From Halopolyspora algeriensis (lineage in GTDB: Bacteria; Actinomycetota; Actinomycetes; Mycobacteriales; Pseudonocardiaceae): a DNA stretch of 64,000 nt. The notes under the pieces were generated by a model. It was not told the origin of the DNA. It saw only the letters and a program-made list of their open reading frames with translations, and ran no database searches. Within the stretch, counting starts at the first letter, position 1. Each line of letters opens with the position of its first letter. A program made the translations under genes and the position numbers. The stretch is from positions 34,647 to 98,646 of the forward strand of contig NZ_QPJC01000012.1 in assembly GCF_003337235.1 (NCBI RefSeq), written 5' to 3'. Positions 19,685-29,659 of this stretch are shown here, one piece after another.

Positions 19685-20665
19685 TCAACCGCTGCGGCGG
19701 CGACGGCGCCCGCCGTCACGGGCGGAACCGTAGGCGGCCAGCAAGTCGACCACCGAAGTGCCCTCGGCATGCGCACCGTCCGCGGCCTGTGAGGTCCCCT
19801 CTGCTTCGGGAGGTTCCTGTCCCGCGGGGTGGTTGTGCACGGGACCGGCAGCGGAGGAAGCCCCCGGCAAGTCGCCCTGCGCCTGCGGGGAAGGCGACAC
19901 ACCCTCCGCGTCACCCGTCCGAGGCCGGGAAGGCGGCGAGGGCGCGGGGGGCGGAGGCGGGGGGTGCGGCGCTCGAGCGCCACCGGGTGAGGGATGCGGA
20001 GCTTGGCGTGTCGCAGGCTGCACGGCCTCCGGCCGAGGCACTTCACCGGTCCGGCCGGACGCTTCGGTGGCCACCGGGGAAATGTGCCTGTCGGTGCCGG
20101 CGCTCGAACTCCCCACCACTGCACGGCCCGAGGTGTCGTGTGTCCGGATCTCCGCCGGATATCCCTGCCCGCGCGCGTTCCCGGCAGCTCCCGGATCGGG
20201 CAGCGACCGAACGCGGGTGGACTCCGTGTGCAGCGCCACGCGTTCGTACAACACGTCCCCGCCGACCAGACTCTCCAGTGTCTCGCGAAGGTGGCGCAGT
20301 TCGGCGCGCAACGACTCCATCTCACCGTCGGCTTCTTCCGCGACCCGGCGACGAGTCTCGTTTTCGACCTCGAGCTCGAATTCCCTGCGCGCTGCGACCT
20401 CCCGTTCGAGTTCCAACTCGTAGAGACGTTGCCGTTCGGACAAGCGCTCGTCGTGCTCCGCGGCCCGGTTGCGCAACCGCACGACCGCGAGCGCCGCGAT
20501 CAGCGTCGCCCACAGCGCGGCAACCAACCCCAGTCTCAGCAATCGTGCGCTGTCGCCGAGTACCAGCACCGCTGTGGCGGCCACAGCCGGAACGAGCACA
20601 CCGCCCCACAGCACCGTCGCGCGACCGCCCTGGGGTGCGGGCTCGGAGCCATTCGGGTCGGGCAT
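19685..20665 (-). CDS. Two-helix membrane protein with coiled coil and Pro-rich tail (Rv3604c-like position)
   Basis: About 326 residues. Two adjacent membrane helices (about 17-65) precede a charged coiled coil (about 68-120, Glu/Arg heptads) and a long disordered tail rich in Pro, Gly, Ala and Ser, ending in basic G-G-R-R-R-R-R-S-G. Its place between the DUF3180 gene and the DUF2520 gene corresponds to M. tuberculosis Rv3604c (a DUF6779-type protein, from memory). No catalytic motif is seen. The start is set at the ATG at 20665; an in-frame ATG at 20839 would add 58 residues that do not look membrane-related. Function unknown; a scaffold at the membrane is only a guess. Confidence 0.7.
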   Translation of the reverse strand: MPDPNGSEPAPQGGRATVLWGGVLVPAVAATAVLVLGDSARLLRLGLVAALWATLIAALAVVRLRNRAAEHDERLSERQRLYELELEREVAARREFELEVENETRRRVAEEADGEMESLRAELRHLRETLESLVGGDVLYERVALHTESTRVRSLPDPGAAGNARGQGYPAEIRTHDTSGRAVVGSSSAGTDRHISPVATEASGRTGEVPRPEAVQPATRQAPHPSPGGARAPHPPPPPPAPSPPSRPRTGDAEGVSPSPQAQGDLPGASSAAGPVHNHPAGQEPPEAEGTSQAADGAHAEGTSVVDLLAAYGSARDGGRRRRRSG

Positions 20666-20866
20666 GGACACACGGTACCCGGATTTATCGGTTCGAAATC
20701 TGCGGGGAGGCTCCCCGGCCGCATTGTTCTCCCAGGCAGTGCACTCCTGTCCCCTCGAGGGGTGATCACTGCTCCATTGGAGGGATTCGTCGAATACTTC
20801 CGGCCGAACGCGCCGAGCACCGGCAATGCCATCGGTCATCCGCGGTTTTTTCGGCGCGGACGTGCT

Positions 20867-21331
20867 CTACTCCTCGTCCTCGGTGTCGGATTCCGGTTCA
20901 TCGGGATTGCGCAGGCAGAATTCCAACCACAATCCCGCTGCGATCAGCGCTCCGGCACTGACCATCCCGACCACGGCCGCCCCCGTGTCGGATCGGGCCG
21001 CCTGGATGTCGCCGAACATCGGCAGCACATAGCCGAGCAGTCCCAGCCACACACCCGCCATGATCGCGCCGGCCATCGACGACGCCTTCGCCAGGGCCAC
21101 TGCCCGTGTCGCGGTCATCGGATCCACCGGCTCCGTGCCTTCCCTGCGCCGGATCCGCGGGCGCAACGTCCACGCGAGGACGGCGTCCACCACGGCGATC
21201 ACCAGCAGGGTCGCCCCCGCCAGAAGAGGGATTTCGGGCAGGGCGCCATAGTCGATGCGCACCGCGAAATAAACCAGCACCGCCGCGACCAGCCCGGCAG
21301 CCGCAAGATGCCGGGACTTCGTATACGTCAT
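20867..21331 (-). CDS. DUF3180-domain membrane protein
   Basis: A 154-residue protein with four predicted membrane segments (about 9-23, 33-50, 85-105 and 118-138) and an acidic C-terminus. The pattern and the position next to the folate genes match the DUF3180 family (M. tuberculosis Rv3605c). GGAGGG precedes the ATG at 21331. Function unknown; conserved linkage to folK suggests a tie to folate or membrane housekeeping but nothing in the sequence proves it. Here it is separated from folK by a MerR gene on the other strand. Confidence 0.82.
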   Translation of the reverse strand: MTYTKSRHLAAAGLVAAVLVYFAVRIDYGALPEIPLLAGATLLVIAVVDAVLAWTLRPRIRRREGTEPVDPMTATRAVALAKASSMAGAIMAGVWLGLLGYVLPMFGDIQAARSDTGAAVVGMVSAGALIAAGLWLEFCLRNPDEPESDTEDEE

Positions 21332-21447
21332 CTGCCCTCCGTGCCGGACACTGCTGTCACACCCCAGGATCCCATCCCGTCGGCCGCGACCCACCGGACG
21401 CATCGGGTTGATCGAGCGCCACCGCAACACCGAACCGAAAATCGTGC

Positions 21448-21478
21448 TTGAGTCTCCAGCGGCTGGAGGGCCGAGAGT
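21448..21478 (+). promoter_or_regulatory. MerR-type promoter with 19-base spacer and dyad operator
   Basis: A -35-like TTGAGT (21448-21453) and -10-like GAGAGT (21473-21478) are 19 bases apart, the lengthened spacing typical of MerR-activated promoters. The spacer holds a perfect dyad CTCCAG-CGG-CTGGAG (21454-21468). It lies directly at the start of the MerR gene, which points to autoregulation. Confidence 0.75.
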
Positions 21479-22445
21479 GAACCCCGTGGACGACACCGCA
21501 CCGCCCCAGGACCGGCTCTACACGATCGGGGAACTGGCACACCGGACCGGGTTGCCGGTCAAGACGATCCGGTTCTACTCCGACAGCGGCGTGGTACCGC
21601 CCACCGACCGCACGCACTCCGGCTACCGGCTCTACGACATCGAGGCCGTCACCCGGCTCGAACTGGTCCGCACCCTGCGTGAGCTGGGAGCCGGACTCGA
21701 CGACATCCACCACGTCCTGTCCAGCCGGACCACGCTCGGGCATCTCGCCCGAACGCACCTGGACCTGGTGGAGAACCAGCTGCGGCAGCTGACGACCCGA
21801 CGAGCCGTGCTGCGGGCGGTCGTGAAGCAGGACAGTACGACCGAAGAGGTGAGACTCATGCACGAACTGGCGAAGATGTCCGACGAAGAACGCGACCGGA
21901 TCATCGACGAGTTCTGGGACGAGGTCACCGAGGGCCTCAACGTGAACCCGGAGTTCGTCGCGTGGATGCGCTCGGCCAAGCCGCACCTGCCCGACAACCC
22001 CTCGACCGAGCAAGTCGAGGCGTGGATCGAACTCGCCGAACTCGTCAACGACAGGAGCTTCCGCGACTCCGTGCGCAGCATGAGTGCCGAACAGGCCCGG
22101 ATACGCGACGCCGGGCAGGAATACGACTTCTCCCAGGGCCGCGTCGAGGAGTCGTGGGACGTCATGGACGAGATCACCGAGATGCGGCAGGCCGGGACGG
22201 CACCGGACTCGCAACAGGCCCGCGCGCTGGTCGGCCGGTTCGCGAGCATGGTCGCCCACGACCGGGCCACTGACGACGACGCCCGGTTCCGGAGCACGCT
22301 CGCCGACGAGTTCGAACAGCACGACCTGCGCCAGATCCGTTACTGGGAACTGCTGGCCACGATCAACGGCTGGCCGAAGCGGGGAATGCTCTCGGCCGAG
22401 GACACGACGTGGCTCGTCGCGGCGCTTCGTACCTCGGCGAAGTAG
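21477..22445 (+). CDS. MerR-family transcriptional regulator
   Basis: A 322-residue regulator. Residues about 13-80 form the MerR winged helix (YTIGELAHRTGLPVKTIRFYSDSGVVPP), followed by the dimerisation helix and a long C-terminal effector region of about 200 residues, helical and acidic, with no Cys cluster, so a metal or redox role is unlikely; drug or small-ligand sensing is more likely. GGAGGG lies 6 bases before the GTG at 21477; a second GTG at 21486 would instead suit a leaderless transcript from the dyad promoter. It lies between folK and DUF3180 on the opposite strand, an insertion into a conserved gene block. No adjacent target gene is seen. Confidence 0.88.
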   Translation: MNPVDDTAPPQDRLYTIGELAHRTGLPVKTIRFYSDSGVVPPTDRTHSGYRLYDIEAVTRLELVRTLRELGAGLDDIHHVLSSRTTLGHLARTHLDLVENQLRQLTTRRAVLRAVVKQDSTTEEVRLMHELAKMSDEERDRIIDEFWDEVTEGLNVNPEFVAWMRSAKPHLPDNPSTEQVEAWIELAELVNDRSFRDSVRSMSAEQARIRDAGQEYDFSQGRVEESWDVMDEITEMRQAGTAPDSQQARALVGRFASMVAHDRATDDDARFRSTLADEFEQHDLRQIRYWELLATINGWPKRGMLSAEDTTWLVAALRTSAK

Positions 22446-22496
22446 TACGACATCTCGGTCGCATTCCCGCGACATGTGCGGCCGCCCGGGTGAGCC

Positions 22497-22991
22497 CTAC
22501 CGCAGGGTGAGGTCGTCGCGCCGGTGCACCCCGGCGAGGTCCTCGGCGGGCAGCGTCTCCACGATGCCCGCGACGGCGCCGTGCCCGGGGAGCTCGGCCG
22601 TCGGGTCGACGGCCAGCCACGGGATCAGCACCGTGGCCCTGCTCGGAGTGCCCGGATGCGGCAGCAGCAGGTCGGGGTGGTCACTGCGGACGTCGTCCAC
22701 GGTGACCACGTCGACATCGAGCGTGCGCGGGCCCCACCGCTGCTCTCGGCGGCGCTCCGCCTCGCGCTCCAGCTCCTGCGCCCGGCGCAGCCATCCCCAC
22801 TCGTCGACCGAGCCGGACTCGACGATGATCACCGCGTTGAGAAAGTCCGGCTGGTCGGTCACGCCCCACGCCGCCGTCTCGTAGACCGGCGAAGCCGCGA
22901 GGAGCATCTCGGCCAGCCCGTCCACCGCCAGTCGCAGATACGCCAACCGATCACCGAGGTTCGACCCCAACGACAGCACCGCCCTGCTCAT
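22497..22991 (-). CDS. folK: 2-amino-4-hydroxy-6-hydroxymethyldihydropteridine pyrophosphokinase
   Basis: Transfers pyrophosphate from ATP to the pterin in folate synthesis. The 164-residue protein has [10 protein letters not shown] near the start, the pterin loop ([14 protein letters not shown]) and the [12 protein letters not shown] signature with the Mg-binding Asp residues, followed by LLLPHPG. The ATG at 22991 overlaps the folB stop (ATGA). It is the last folate gene; its 3' end faces the MerR gene. Confidence 0.95.
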   Translation of the reverse strand: MSRAVLSLGSNLGDRLAYLRLAVDGLAEMLLAASPVYETAAWGVTDQPDFLNAVIIVESGSVDEWGWLRRAQELEREAERRREQRWGPRTLDVDVVTVDDVRSDHPDLLLPHPGTPSRATVLIPWLAVDPTAELPGHGAVAGIVETLPAEDLAGVHRRDDLTLR

Positions 22992-23392
22992 GCGGACTCG
23001 GTTTCCCCGCCACGGTCTCCCCGCCGGGAACGGCGGATGGTCACAGCGACGTCGTCGAAGGTCAGCGGGATCGGAGCCGACGGCTTGTGGATGGTGACCT
23101 CGGCGGCGTGCGGGCGATGATCGGTCATGATGTCGTCGGCGATCTCTGCGGCTACCGTTTCGATCAGGTCCCGGGACGGTCCCGCGACAATGTCCGCCGC
23201 TCGCTCGGCGAGCACACCGTAGTGCAGTGTCCGGCCGACATCGTCGTCGGCGGCGGCCCCGCCGAGATCGGCCCACACCGTGATGTCCACCAGGAACTCC
23301 TGGCCATCGCGCTTTTCCTCGTCGTAAACACCGTGATTGCCGCGCACCCGCAGGCCGGTCACGGTGATCCGGTCAGCCAACGGAGTCCCCAC
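22988..23392 (-). CDS. folB: Dihydroneopterin aldolase
   Basis: Converts dihydroneopterin to hydroxymethyldihydropterin and glycolaldehyde; forms octamers. About 134 residues with [19 protein letters not shown] near the start, the active-site Glu in the E-T-V-A-A-E-I helix and the catalytic Lys in T-I-H-K-P-S-A-P-I. The start is one of two adjacent GTG codons (23392 or 23395) inside the folP end, so the two genes overlap by about 20 bases. The basic tail is a little longer than usual. Confidence 0.93.
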   Translation of the reverse strand: MGTPLADRITVTGLRVRGNHGVYDEEKRDGQEFLVDITVWADLGGAAADDDVGRTLHYGVLAERAADIVAGPSRDLIETVAAEIADDIMTDHRPHAAEVTIHKPSAPIPLTFDDVAVTIRRSRRGDRGGETESA

Positions 23393-24218
23393 CACTGTGC
23401 CATGCCGCCGTGACCTTCGCCGCGTCCAGCGAACCCACGATGTCGTGGACCCGGACACCCCACGCGCCGCGGTCCGCGGCCAGCGCCGACACGATCGCCG
23501 TGGCCGTGTCCCTCTCGGATGCCGGGCGTGGTTCCCCTTGCGCATCGGCGAGGACACGGCCGAGGAAGCGCTTTCGGGACGCCCCCACCAGCACCGGAAA
23601 ACCCAGGCCGACGAACAGGTCCAGCCGGTGCAGCAACGCCCAGTCGTGCTCGGCGGTCTTCGCGAAGCCCAGACCGGGATCCAGCACGATCGCCGATTCG
23701 GACACCCCCGCCGCCAGCGCCGCATCCACCTGCCGCAGCAACTCGTCGCGAACATCGCCGACCACGTCGCCGTAGGTGGCGAGCGAGTTCATGTCGCGGC
23801 TGTGACCCCGCCAGTGCATCAGCACCCACGGCAAGCCCGTCTCGGCGGCGACCCGGGCCATGTCGGGGTCGGCGAGCCCGCCGGAGACGTCGTTGATCGC
23901 GCTCGCTCCTGCTCCGGCCGTCGCTTCCGCGACCTCGGCCCTGGTGGTGTCCACGCTCACCGGAACGCCGGCCGCGACCAGCTCGGTGACCACCGGCAGG
24001 ACCCGCTCGGTCTCCGTAGCGGCATCCACCCGATCCGAGCCGGGGCGGGTGGATTCGCCCCCCACGTCCACGATGTCCGCACCCTGCGCGTGCAGCTCGA
24101 TCCCGTGCGCGACAGCCGCCCGACGATCCAGGTACCGACCGCCGTCGGAAAAGGAGTTGTGCGTCACGTTCAGCACACCCATGACCGCGCAGCGGTCCGG
24201 CTGTGGCAAATCCTTCAT
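23373..24218 (-). CDS. folP: Dihydropteroate synthase
   Basis: Condenses the pterin pyrophosphate with p-aminobenzoate; the target of sulfonamides. A 281-residue TIM barrel with [11 protein letters not shown] (loop 2), SVDT, INDVSGG, and the GASRKRFLG loop near 223. Loop 1 reads [11 protein letters not shown], whereas most homologues have an acidic Asp where this protein has Asn (N-V-T-[PDE]-D-S-F-S-D). The rest of the active site looks intact. It follows folE by about 13 bases. Confidence 0.94.
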   Translation of the reverse strand: MKDLPQPDRCAVMGVLNVTHNSFSDGGRYLDRRAAVAHGIELHAQGADIVDVGGESTRPGSDRVDAATETERVLPVVTELVAAGVPVSVDTTRAEVAEATAGAGASAINDVSGGLADPDMARVAAETGLPWVLMHWRGHSRDMNSLATYGDVVGDVRDELLRQVDAALAAGVSESAIVLDPGLGFAKTAEHDWALLHRLDLFVGLGFPVLVGASRKRFLGRVLADAQGEPRPASERDTATAIVSALAADRGAWGVRVHDIVGSLDAAKVTAAWHSGGDSVG

Positions 24219-24231
24219 TGCTCTTCCCGAA

Positions 24232-24873
24232 TCAACGACCGTCTCGGATCAGCGACAGGGCCTCGGACCTCGAGGACGACGACGACCTGAAGATCCCCCG
24301 CACCGCCGAGGTCGTGGTCGTCGAACCCGCCTTGCGCACTCCGCGCATCCCCATGCACAGGTGCTCGGCATCGACCACCACGATGACACCCCGCGGATCG
24401 AGCTTACGCGCCAGTGCATCGGCAATCTGCGAGGTGAGCCGCTCCTGCACCTGCGGGCGTTTGGCGTAGAGGTCCACCAGACGGGCGATCTTGGAGAGCC
24501 CGGTCACGCGCCCGTGCTCGTTCGGGATGTAGCCGACGTGTGCCATGCCGTGAAACGGCAGCAGGTGATGCTCGCACTGGGAGTACACCGGAATGTCCCG
24601 GACCAGGACGAGTTCCTCGTGGGATTCGCCGAAGGTGCGGTTGAGCACCTCGTCCGGGTCGGTGTACAGGCCTGCGAACAACTCCTGATACGCGCGGGCG
24701 ACACGAGCCGGGGTCTCCTGCAGACCTTCCCGGTCAGGGTCCTCCCCCGCCGCGCACAGAAGCTCACGGATCGCGGCCTCGGCCCGAGCGTGGTCGAACC
24801 GGGGCTTGGCGACGGCATCGTCTCCGGGCGCGGTCTCATCACCCGGCCCGGCCGAACCGGTCGTGCTGGTCAC
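24232..24873 (-). CDS. folE: GTP cyclohydrolase I
   Basis: First enzyme of the folate pathway, making dihydroneopterin triphosphate from GTP. About 213 residues with the zinc ligands in [12 protein letters not shown] and E-H-L-C-M-G-M-R-G, and the GTP-binding region near [15 protein letters not shown]. The start is the GTG at 24873 with GGAGGA 7 bases upstream; a GTG at 24888 would include that site in the protein. The C-terminus ends in a Ser-rich stretch then an S-L-I-R-D-G-R end, normal for the family. Confidence 0.95.
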   Translation of the reverse strand: MTSTTGSAGPGDETAPGDDAVAKPRFDHARAEAAIRELLCAAGEDPDREGLQETPARVARAYQELFAGLYTDPDEVLNRTFGESHEELVLVRDIPVYSQCEHHLLPFHGMAHVGYIPNEHGRVTGLSKIARLVDLYAKRPQVQERLTSQIADALARKLDPRGVIVVVDAEHLCMGMRGVRKAGSTTTTSAVRGIFRSSSSSRSEALSLIRDGR

Positions 24874-24942
24874 TGATCGTTCCTCCACCGGTGGCGACGC
24901 CCGGTCACGAAACCGGGCGCCCGTATCCTCCGGAGTCGACGG

Positions 24943-27474
24943 CTACCGGCTTGCGGTGCCGTTCCCGTTCTCGTCGTCGGAGTCCGACCTCGAGTCGGAC
25001 GGACCGCCGCGGGACTGCTCGCCGTGCTGCTCACCCTGCGAAGGAGCTCCCTCCGCATTCGGTCCCGGCCGACCGTTGGACTCGGCGCCGAAGTGGTTCG
25101 GCTGTGCCTGACCCTGCTGGCCCCGCTCCCAGGAGGGCACCCAGTTGTACGGCTGCTGACCGGCCGCCTGCTGTTCCGGACGGCCCGCGGGTGAGGTCGC
25201 CGGAGTCCAGCCGGGAGGAGCACCGTAGTTCGGAGGCACGCCCTGCGGGGGCTGGTCGCCCCGGTTGTTCTGCGGGAACTGCAGGGTTCCCGAGGACTGC
25301 CCCGCAGCCGGCCGGTCACCGCCCGGCTGATGAGGGCCAGGGCCCTGCTGCCCGTGCGCCTCGGGATGCTGCGCGCCATCGGGACCCTGCTGCGGCTGCC
25401 CGTACTGCTGCTGGTCACCGTACTGCGCCTGGTCATACTGCGCCTGGTCGTACTGGGACCAGCCGTACTGCGGTGCCCCCGAACCGTTCGGGCTCGGTGC
25501 GGCACCGACCGGGGCCGGAGTCGGCTCCTCGGTGGGCGGCGGCCACGGCTCGCCACGCTCCCTGGCTTCTTCCCCGGGCGTCTTCACCGGCGGCTTGTCC
25601 GAGGGCGTACGTCCACCGAAGTCGTTGAACGCGGTGATCCGGGGACGCTTCTCCACCCTGGCGAAGATGCGCTCCAGTTCCTGGCGGTTCAGCGTCTCCT
25701 GCTCGATGACCTCCAACACCAGGTTGTCGAGCACATCACGATAGGTGTTGAGGATCTCCCACGCCTCGGTGTGCGCGGCCTCGATGAGCTTGCGCACCTC
25801 CTCGTCGATCTCATGGGCGACCTCGAACGAGTAGTTCGGCTGCTGTCCCGCCGAACGACCCAGGAAGGGGTCACCTTCCTCCTTGCCGTACTTCACCGCG
25901 CCGAGCCGCGCCGTCATGCCGTACTCGGTCACCATCGCACGGGCGATCTTGGTGGCCTGGTCGATGTCGCTGGAGGCACCCGTGGTGGGCTCGTGGAAGA
26001 CCAGCTCCTCGGCCGAGCGGCCACCCAGCGCGAACACCAGCCGGGCGATCATCTCCGACCGGGTCATCATGTCCTTGTCGTCCTCGGGGACGACCAGCGC
26101 GTGCCCGCCCGTGCGGCCACGGGGCAGGATCGTGAGCTTGTAGACCGGCTCCAGGTCCGGCATCGCCCAGGCGGCCAGTGCGTGACCGCCCTCGTGGTAG
26201 GCGGTGATCTTCTTGTCACGATCCGAGATGATCTTGTTCTTGCGGCGTGGGCCACCGATGACCCGATCGACCGACTCCTCCAGAGCCGCCGCCGTGATGA
26301 GCTGACCGTTCTCCCGTGCGGTGAGCAGCGCCGCCTCGTTGACGACGTTCTCCAGATCGGCACCGGAGAAGCCGACGGTGCGCTTGGCCAGACCCTCCAT
26401 GTCCGCATCCGGCGCCAGCGGCTTGCCCTTGGAGTGCACCCCGAGGATGGCCTTGCGACCGCGCAGATCGGGCGCGGAAACCGGGATCTGGCGGTCGAAA
26501 CGACCGGGGCGCAGCAGCGCCGGGTCCAGCGTGTCCGACCGGTTGGTCGCGGCGATCAGAATGATGCCGCCCCGCGAGTCGAACCCGTCCATCTCGACCA
26601 GCAGCTGGTTCAACGTCTGCTCGCGCTCGTCGTGGCCACCGCCCAGGCCCGCACCGCGCTGGCGCCCGACGGCATCGATCTCGTCGACGAACACGATGCA
26701 CGGCGCGTTCTGCTTGGCCTGCTCGAACAGGTCACGCACCCGCGAGGCACCCACACCGACGAACATCTCCACGAAGTCCGAACCGGAGATCGAGTAGAAC
26801 GGCACTCCGGCCTCGCCCGCGACGGCGCGAGCGAGCAGCGTCTTACCGGTCCCCGGGGGCCCGTACAGCAGTACGCCCTTGGGAATTTTCGCACCCAACG
26901 CCTGGTATCGGGTCGGATGCTGCAGGAAGTCCTTGATCTCGTGCAGTTCCTCGACGGCCTCGTCCGCGCCCGCGACATCGCCGAACAGCGTCTTCGGCAT
27001 GTCCTTGGTGAACTGCTTGGCCTTGGACTTGCCGAAGTTGAGGACCCGGTTTCCACCGCCCTGGGCGTTGTTCATCATCCACATGAGCAGCAGGACGAGC
27101 AGTCCCAGCGGGATCATGTAGATGAGCAACTGGCTCCAGAACGAACTCTGGGACACCTCGGTGTTCCAGTTGCCCATGTTGGCCTGGCGGATCTCACCGA
27201 CGATCTCGTCGGTGGCGCCGGCGGGGAACTGCGCGATGATGCGGTTGCTGCCCTGGACCTGGACTCCCTGGTTCAGGGTGAGCTTGAGCCGCTGTTCCTT
27301 GTCCTCGATGGTGGCCTCGGCCACGTTGCCCTGCGAGATCTGTTGCAGGGCCTTCGACGTGGACACGTCGGTATAGCCCCGCGTGTCGTCGAAGAGCACG
27401 TTGAAGCCGTAGAACAGCAGCAACACCGCCAGGAGCCACAGCAGCGGGTTGCGGAGCAGGCGCTTTCGGTCCAT
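24943..27474 (-). CDS. ftsH: ATP-dependent zinc metalloprotease FtsH
   Basis: Membrane-anchored AAA+ protease that degrades membrane and short-lived proteins. Two membrane helices (about 9-25 and 114-134) flank a periplasmic domain; Walker A GPPGTGKT lies at 205-212, Walker B VFVDEID at 261-267, the second region of homology near 309-328, and the zinc motif HEGGH at 427-431. The conserved body ends near 620; the remaining 220 residues are a disordered Gln/Pro/Gly/Tyr-rich tail with tandem Y-D-Q-A-Q motifs, far longer than in most bacteria. A long tail is common in Pseudonocardiales. The adjacent folE is 69 bases downstream. Confidence 0.97.
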   Translation of the reverse strand: MDRKRLLRNPLLWLLAVLLLFYGFNVLFDDTRGYTDVSTSKALQQISQGNVAEATIEDKEQRLKLTLNQGVQVQGSNRIIAQFPAGATDEIVGEIRQANMGNWNTEVSQSSFWSQLLIYMIPLGLLVLLLMWMMNNAQGGGNRVLNFGKSKAKQFTKDMPKTLFGDVAGADEAVEELHEIKDFLQHPTRYQALGAKIPKGVLLYGPPGTGKTLLARAVAGEAGVPFYSISGSDFVEMFVGVGASRVRDLFEQAKQNAPCIVFVDEIDAVGRQRGAGLGGGHDEREQTLNQLLVEMDGFDSRGGIILIAATNRSDTLDPALLRPGRFDRQIPVSAPDLRGRKAILGVHSKGKPLAPDADMEGLAKRTVGFSGADLENVVNEAALLTARENGQLITAAALEESVDRVIGGPRRKNKIISDRDKKITAYHEGGHALAAWAMPDLEPVYKLTILPRGRTGGHALVVPEDDKDMMTRSEMIARLVFALGGRSAEELVFHEPTTGASSDIDQATKIARAMVTEYGMTARLGAVKYGKEEGDPFLGRSAGQQPNYSFEVAHEIDEEVRKLIEAAHTEAWEILNTYRDVLDNLVLEVIEQETLNRQELERIFARVEKRPRITAFNDFGGRTPSDKPPVKTPGEEARERGEPWPPPTEEPTPAPVGAAPSPNGSGAPQYGWSQYDQAQYDQAQYGDQQQYGQPQQGPDGAQHPEAHGQQGPGPHQPGGDRPAAGQSSGTLQFPQNNRGDQPPQGVPPNYGAPPGWTPATSPAGRPEQQAAGQQPYNWVPSWERGQQGQAQPNHFGAESNGRPGPNAEGAPSQGEQHGEQSRGGPSDSRSDSDDENGNGTASR

Positions 27475-27937
27475 TCACTTGCGGCCGGCGGGGCGGCCTC
27501 GACCCTCCCTGACTTTCACGTCGGGCGGCGGTAGGCGTCCATGTCGACGTCCACCCCCGGTTCAGACCAGCGTACCGCTCGCCGCAGCAGCGAAGCTGCA
27601 CGAGTCGTTCCGCAGGCATTCCAGACTACCCACCCACCGACGTCAACGGTCGGGAAACCTCAACAGTTCCCGCAGTGAGCAGCAGTTGTGTTTCGAAGCA
27701 CCGGGTGACCGAATCGGCCGGAGCGTGACCGACAAGCCGTGTCCGTGCGGCACCGCTCGCCACCGCCGTCGACAACCATCCGTACTCACGATGATTCACT
27801 ACCCAGCGGCACACGAACCGATGCATCCCCCGCAGGAGGGCCCCAGCTTTCGCAGGAACCGATCCCGGCGGGGTGCCTTGATCGGCTGTCCGATCCGTCA
27901 CCTTTATACCTCAACAGTCCAGCGGCAGGACACATTC
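27475..27937. other. Intergenic region between hpt and ftsH
   Basis: A 463-base stretch with lower G+C than its surroundings and no supported gene. It should hold the hpt 3' end and the ftsH promoter and leader (minus strand). A 91-codon open frame at 27626-27901 lacks homology I recognise, has poor codon bias and no ribosome-binding site, so I leave it out. Confidence 0.5.
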
Positions 27938-28495
27938 CTACGCCCCGGAGGTGTAGACCTTCGGATCGAGACTGCCGATATAGGGCAGGTCACGATAGCG
28001 CTCGGCGAAGTCGAGACCGTAACCGACGACGAACTCGTTGGGAATGTCGAAGCCGACATACCGCAGCGGCACCTCGACCTGCACGGCATCGGGTTTGCGC
28101 AGCAGCGTGCAGACCTCCAGGGAGGCCGGGTCGCGCGAGGCCAGGTTCTTCAGCAGCCACGACAACGTCAGGCCGGAATCGATGATGTCCTCGACGATCA
28201 GCACGTGCTTGCCCGCGATATCGCGGTCCAGATCCTTGAGGATGCGCACCACCCCGGACGAGGAGGTCGACGAGCCGTAGGAACTGACCGCCATGAACTC
28301 CAACTGGGCAGGTTGGGGAAGCGCTCGGGCGAGATCGGTCATCACCATCACGGCCCCTTTGAGCACTCCCACCAGCACCAAGTCACCTCCCCGGAGGTGC
28401 TGATAATCCTCATCGATCTGCTTGGCCAGTTCGGTGATCTTGTCATTGATCTGCTGCTCGGAGATGAGCACGGAGGCAATGTCGCCGTCGTACAC
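27938..28495 (-). CDS. hpt: Hypoxanthine phosphoribosyltransferase
   Basis: Salvages hypoxanthine and guanine with PRPP. The core has the PRPP motif [17 protein letters not shown] near residue 100, the flexible loop residues S-S-Y-G-S-S-T near 75, and K-P-D-A and F-V-V-G-Y-G-L-D near the C-terminus that bind the purine. The start is uncertain: GTG at 28495 (185 residues, AGGGG about 10 bases upstream) gives the usual length, while GTG at 28540 directly abuts the tilS stop and would add 15 residues. Confidence 0.94.
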   Translation of the reverse strand: MYDGDIASVLISEQQINDKITELAKQIDEDYQHLRGGDLVLVGVLKGAVMVMTDLARALPQPAQLEFMAVSSYGSSTSSSGVVRILKDLDRDIAGKHVLIVEDIIDSGLTLSWLLKNLASRDPASLEVCTLLRKPDAVQVEVPLRYVGFDIPNEFVVGYGLDFAERYRDLPYIGSLDPKVYTSGA

Positions 28496-28540
28496 GGCCC
28501 TGCTTCCCCTCTCGATACCTGGTGCGCGTTCACCCGTCAC

Positions 28541-29530
28541 TCACCCTGTCGGCGGTACGCGTTCACCCCATTCCACCAGAAGCGTCCCACGAGCACGTCG
28601 CAGCACGAAGTTGCCCGGCAGAGCGTGACCGCCCTGACCACGCCAGTCCCCGACGAGCGCGTCCGACTGGCGCAGGTGGGCATCACTGAGTTCGGGAACA
28701 CCCCGATCCAGCAACCATGCGCGCAAAACCCGTCGCCGCACCGCAGCGGGCTCGGAGGCCAGGGAAGCGGCATCGAGCACCCCGTCCGACTCGACGCGCC
28801 TGCGAGCGTTGTCGGCAAAAGCGTCCAGGGCGTCGGTGTCGTCACGCAACTGCTCGGCGGTTCGGGCCAGCGCAGCCGCGACCCCACCCTGCAGCACCTC
28901 TTCGAGCAGCGGAAGGGCTTCGGTGCGCAGGCGCACCCGCGTGAACCGGGAATCCTCGTTGTGGGGATCCTGCCACGGCCGCAGGCCGAGTTCCCGGCAA
29001 GCCTGCAGGGTCGTACGGCGCGGCACCTCCAGGAACGGGCGGGCCCACGGCCCGTCCAGCGGCCGCATCCCCCCGACCGACCTCGGTCCCGAACCGCGAC
29101 CGAGCCCGAGCAGCACCGTCTCGGCCTGGTCGTCGAGAGTGTGCCCCAACAGCACGAGCGCACCGTGCGGACGTGCCTCGCGCAGAGCCGCATAGCGCGC
29201 TCGGCGCGCCGCCGCCTCGACCCCTCCGGCACCCTCGACCTCGACCCGGATCGTGCGGACCTCGTCGCACCCGAGTTCGTCGAGCTGTTCGGCGGCACGG
29301 GCTGCCACCTCGGCGGAACCGGACTGCAGATCGTGGTCGACGATCACTCCGTGCACCGCGATGCCGCGCCGGTGCGCCACGTGCGTGGCTGCGGCGGAGA
29401 GCGCCAGTGAATCCGCTCCCCCGGAGCAGGCGACCACCACGGGCGCTTCGAGGTGGGGAGCTGCCTCGGCGGAGTCGAGGAGACGGCGGACAGCGGCGCG
29501 CACGGCGCTCACGGCGGGAGCTGGTGGCAC
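28541..29530 (-). CDS. tilS: tRNA(Ile)-lysidine synthetase
   Basis: Modifies C34 of tRNA-Ile(CAU) to lysidine so that it reads AUA. About 329 residues: the N-type ATP pyrophosphatase P-loop S-G-G-A-D-S at 36-41, G-H-T-L-D-D-Q-A-E-T near 135, and R-P-F-L-E-V near 170, followed by the helical TilS domain. The far C-terminal domain of E. coli TilS is missing, as is normal for the short form. GGGAGA precedes the GTG at 29530. It lies directly upstream of hpt, as in M. tuberculosis. Confidence 0.93.
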   Translation of the reverse strand: MPPAPAVSAVRAAVRRLLDSAEAAPHLEAPVVVACSGGADSLALSAAATHVAHRRGIAVHGVIVDHDLQSGSAEVAARAAEQLDELGCDEVRTIRVEVEGAGGVEAAARRARYAALREARPHGALVLLGHTLDDQAETVLLGLGRGSGPRSVGGMRPLDGPWARPFLEVPRRTTLQACRELGLRPWQDPHNEDSRFTRVRLRTEALPLLEEVLQGGVAAALARTAEQLRDDTDALDAFADNARRRVESDGVLDAASLASEPAAVRRRVLRAWLLDRGVPELSDAHLRQSDALVGDWRGQGGHALPGNFVLRRARGTLLVEWGERVPPTG

Positions 29531-29659
29531 AGCCCCATTCTCTCCCGGAGGGAGTGGAGAGTATGCGGTCGGCTTGCGCAGTGGTGCGGTGGCGGAACCT
29601 CGGACGTCGCCTCGACGCCGGGAGTCGGCACATCGAGTAGCCACGATCCGCAGACTCTC

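Noticed and set aside
27626..27901. 91-codon frame between hpt and ftsH
   Set aside because: No ribosome-binding site, no recognised motif, poor codon bias; better read as intergenic.
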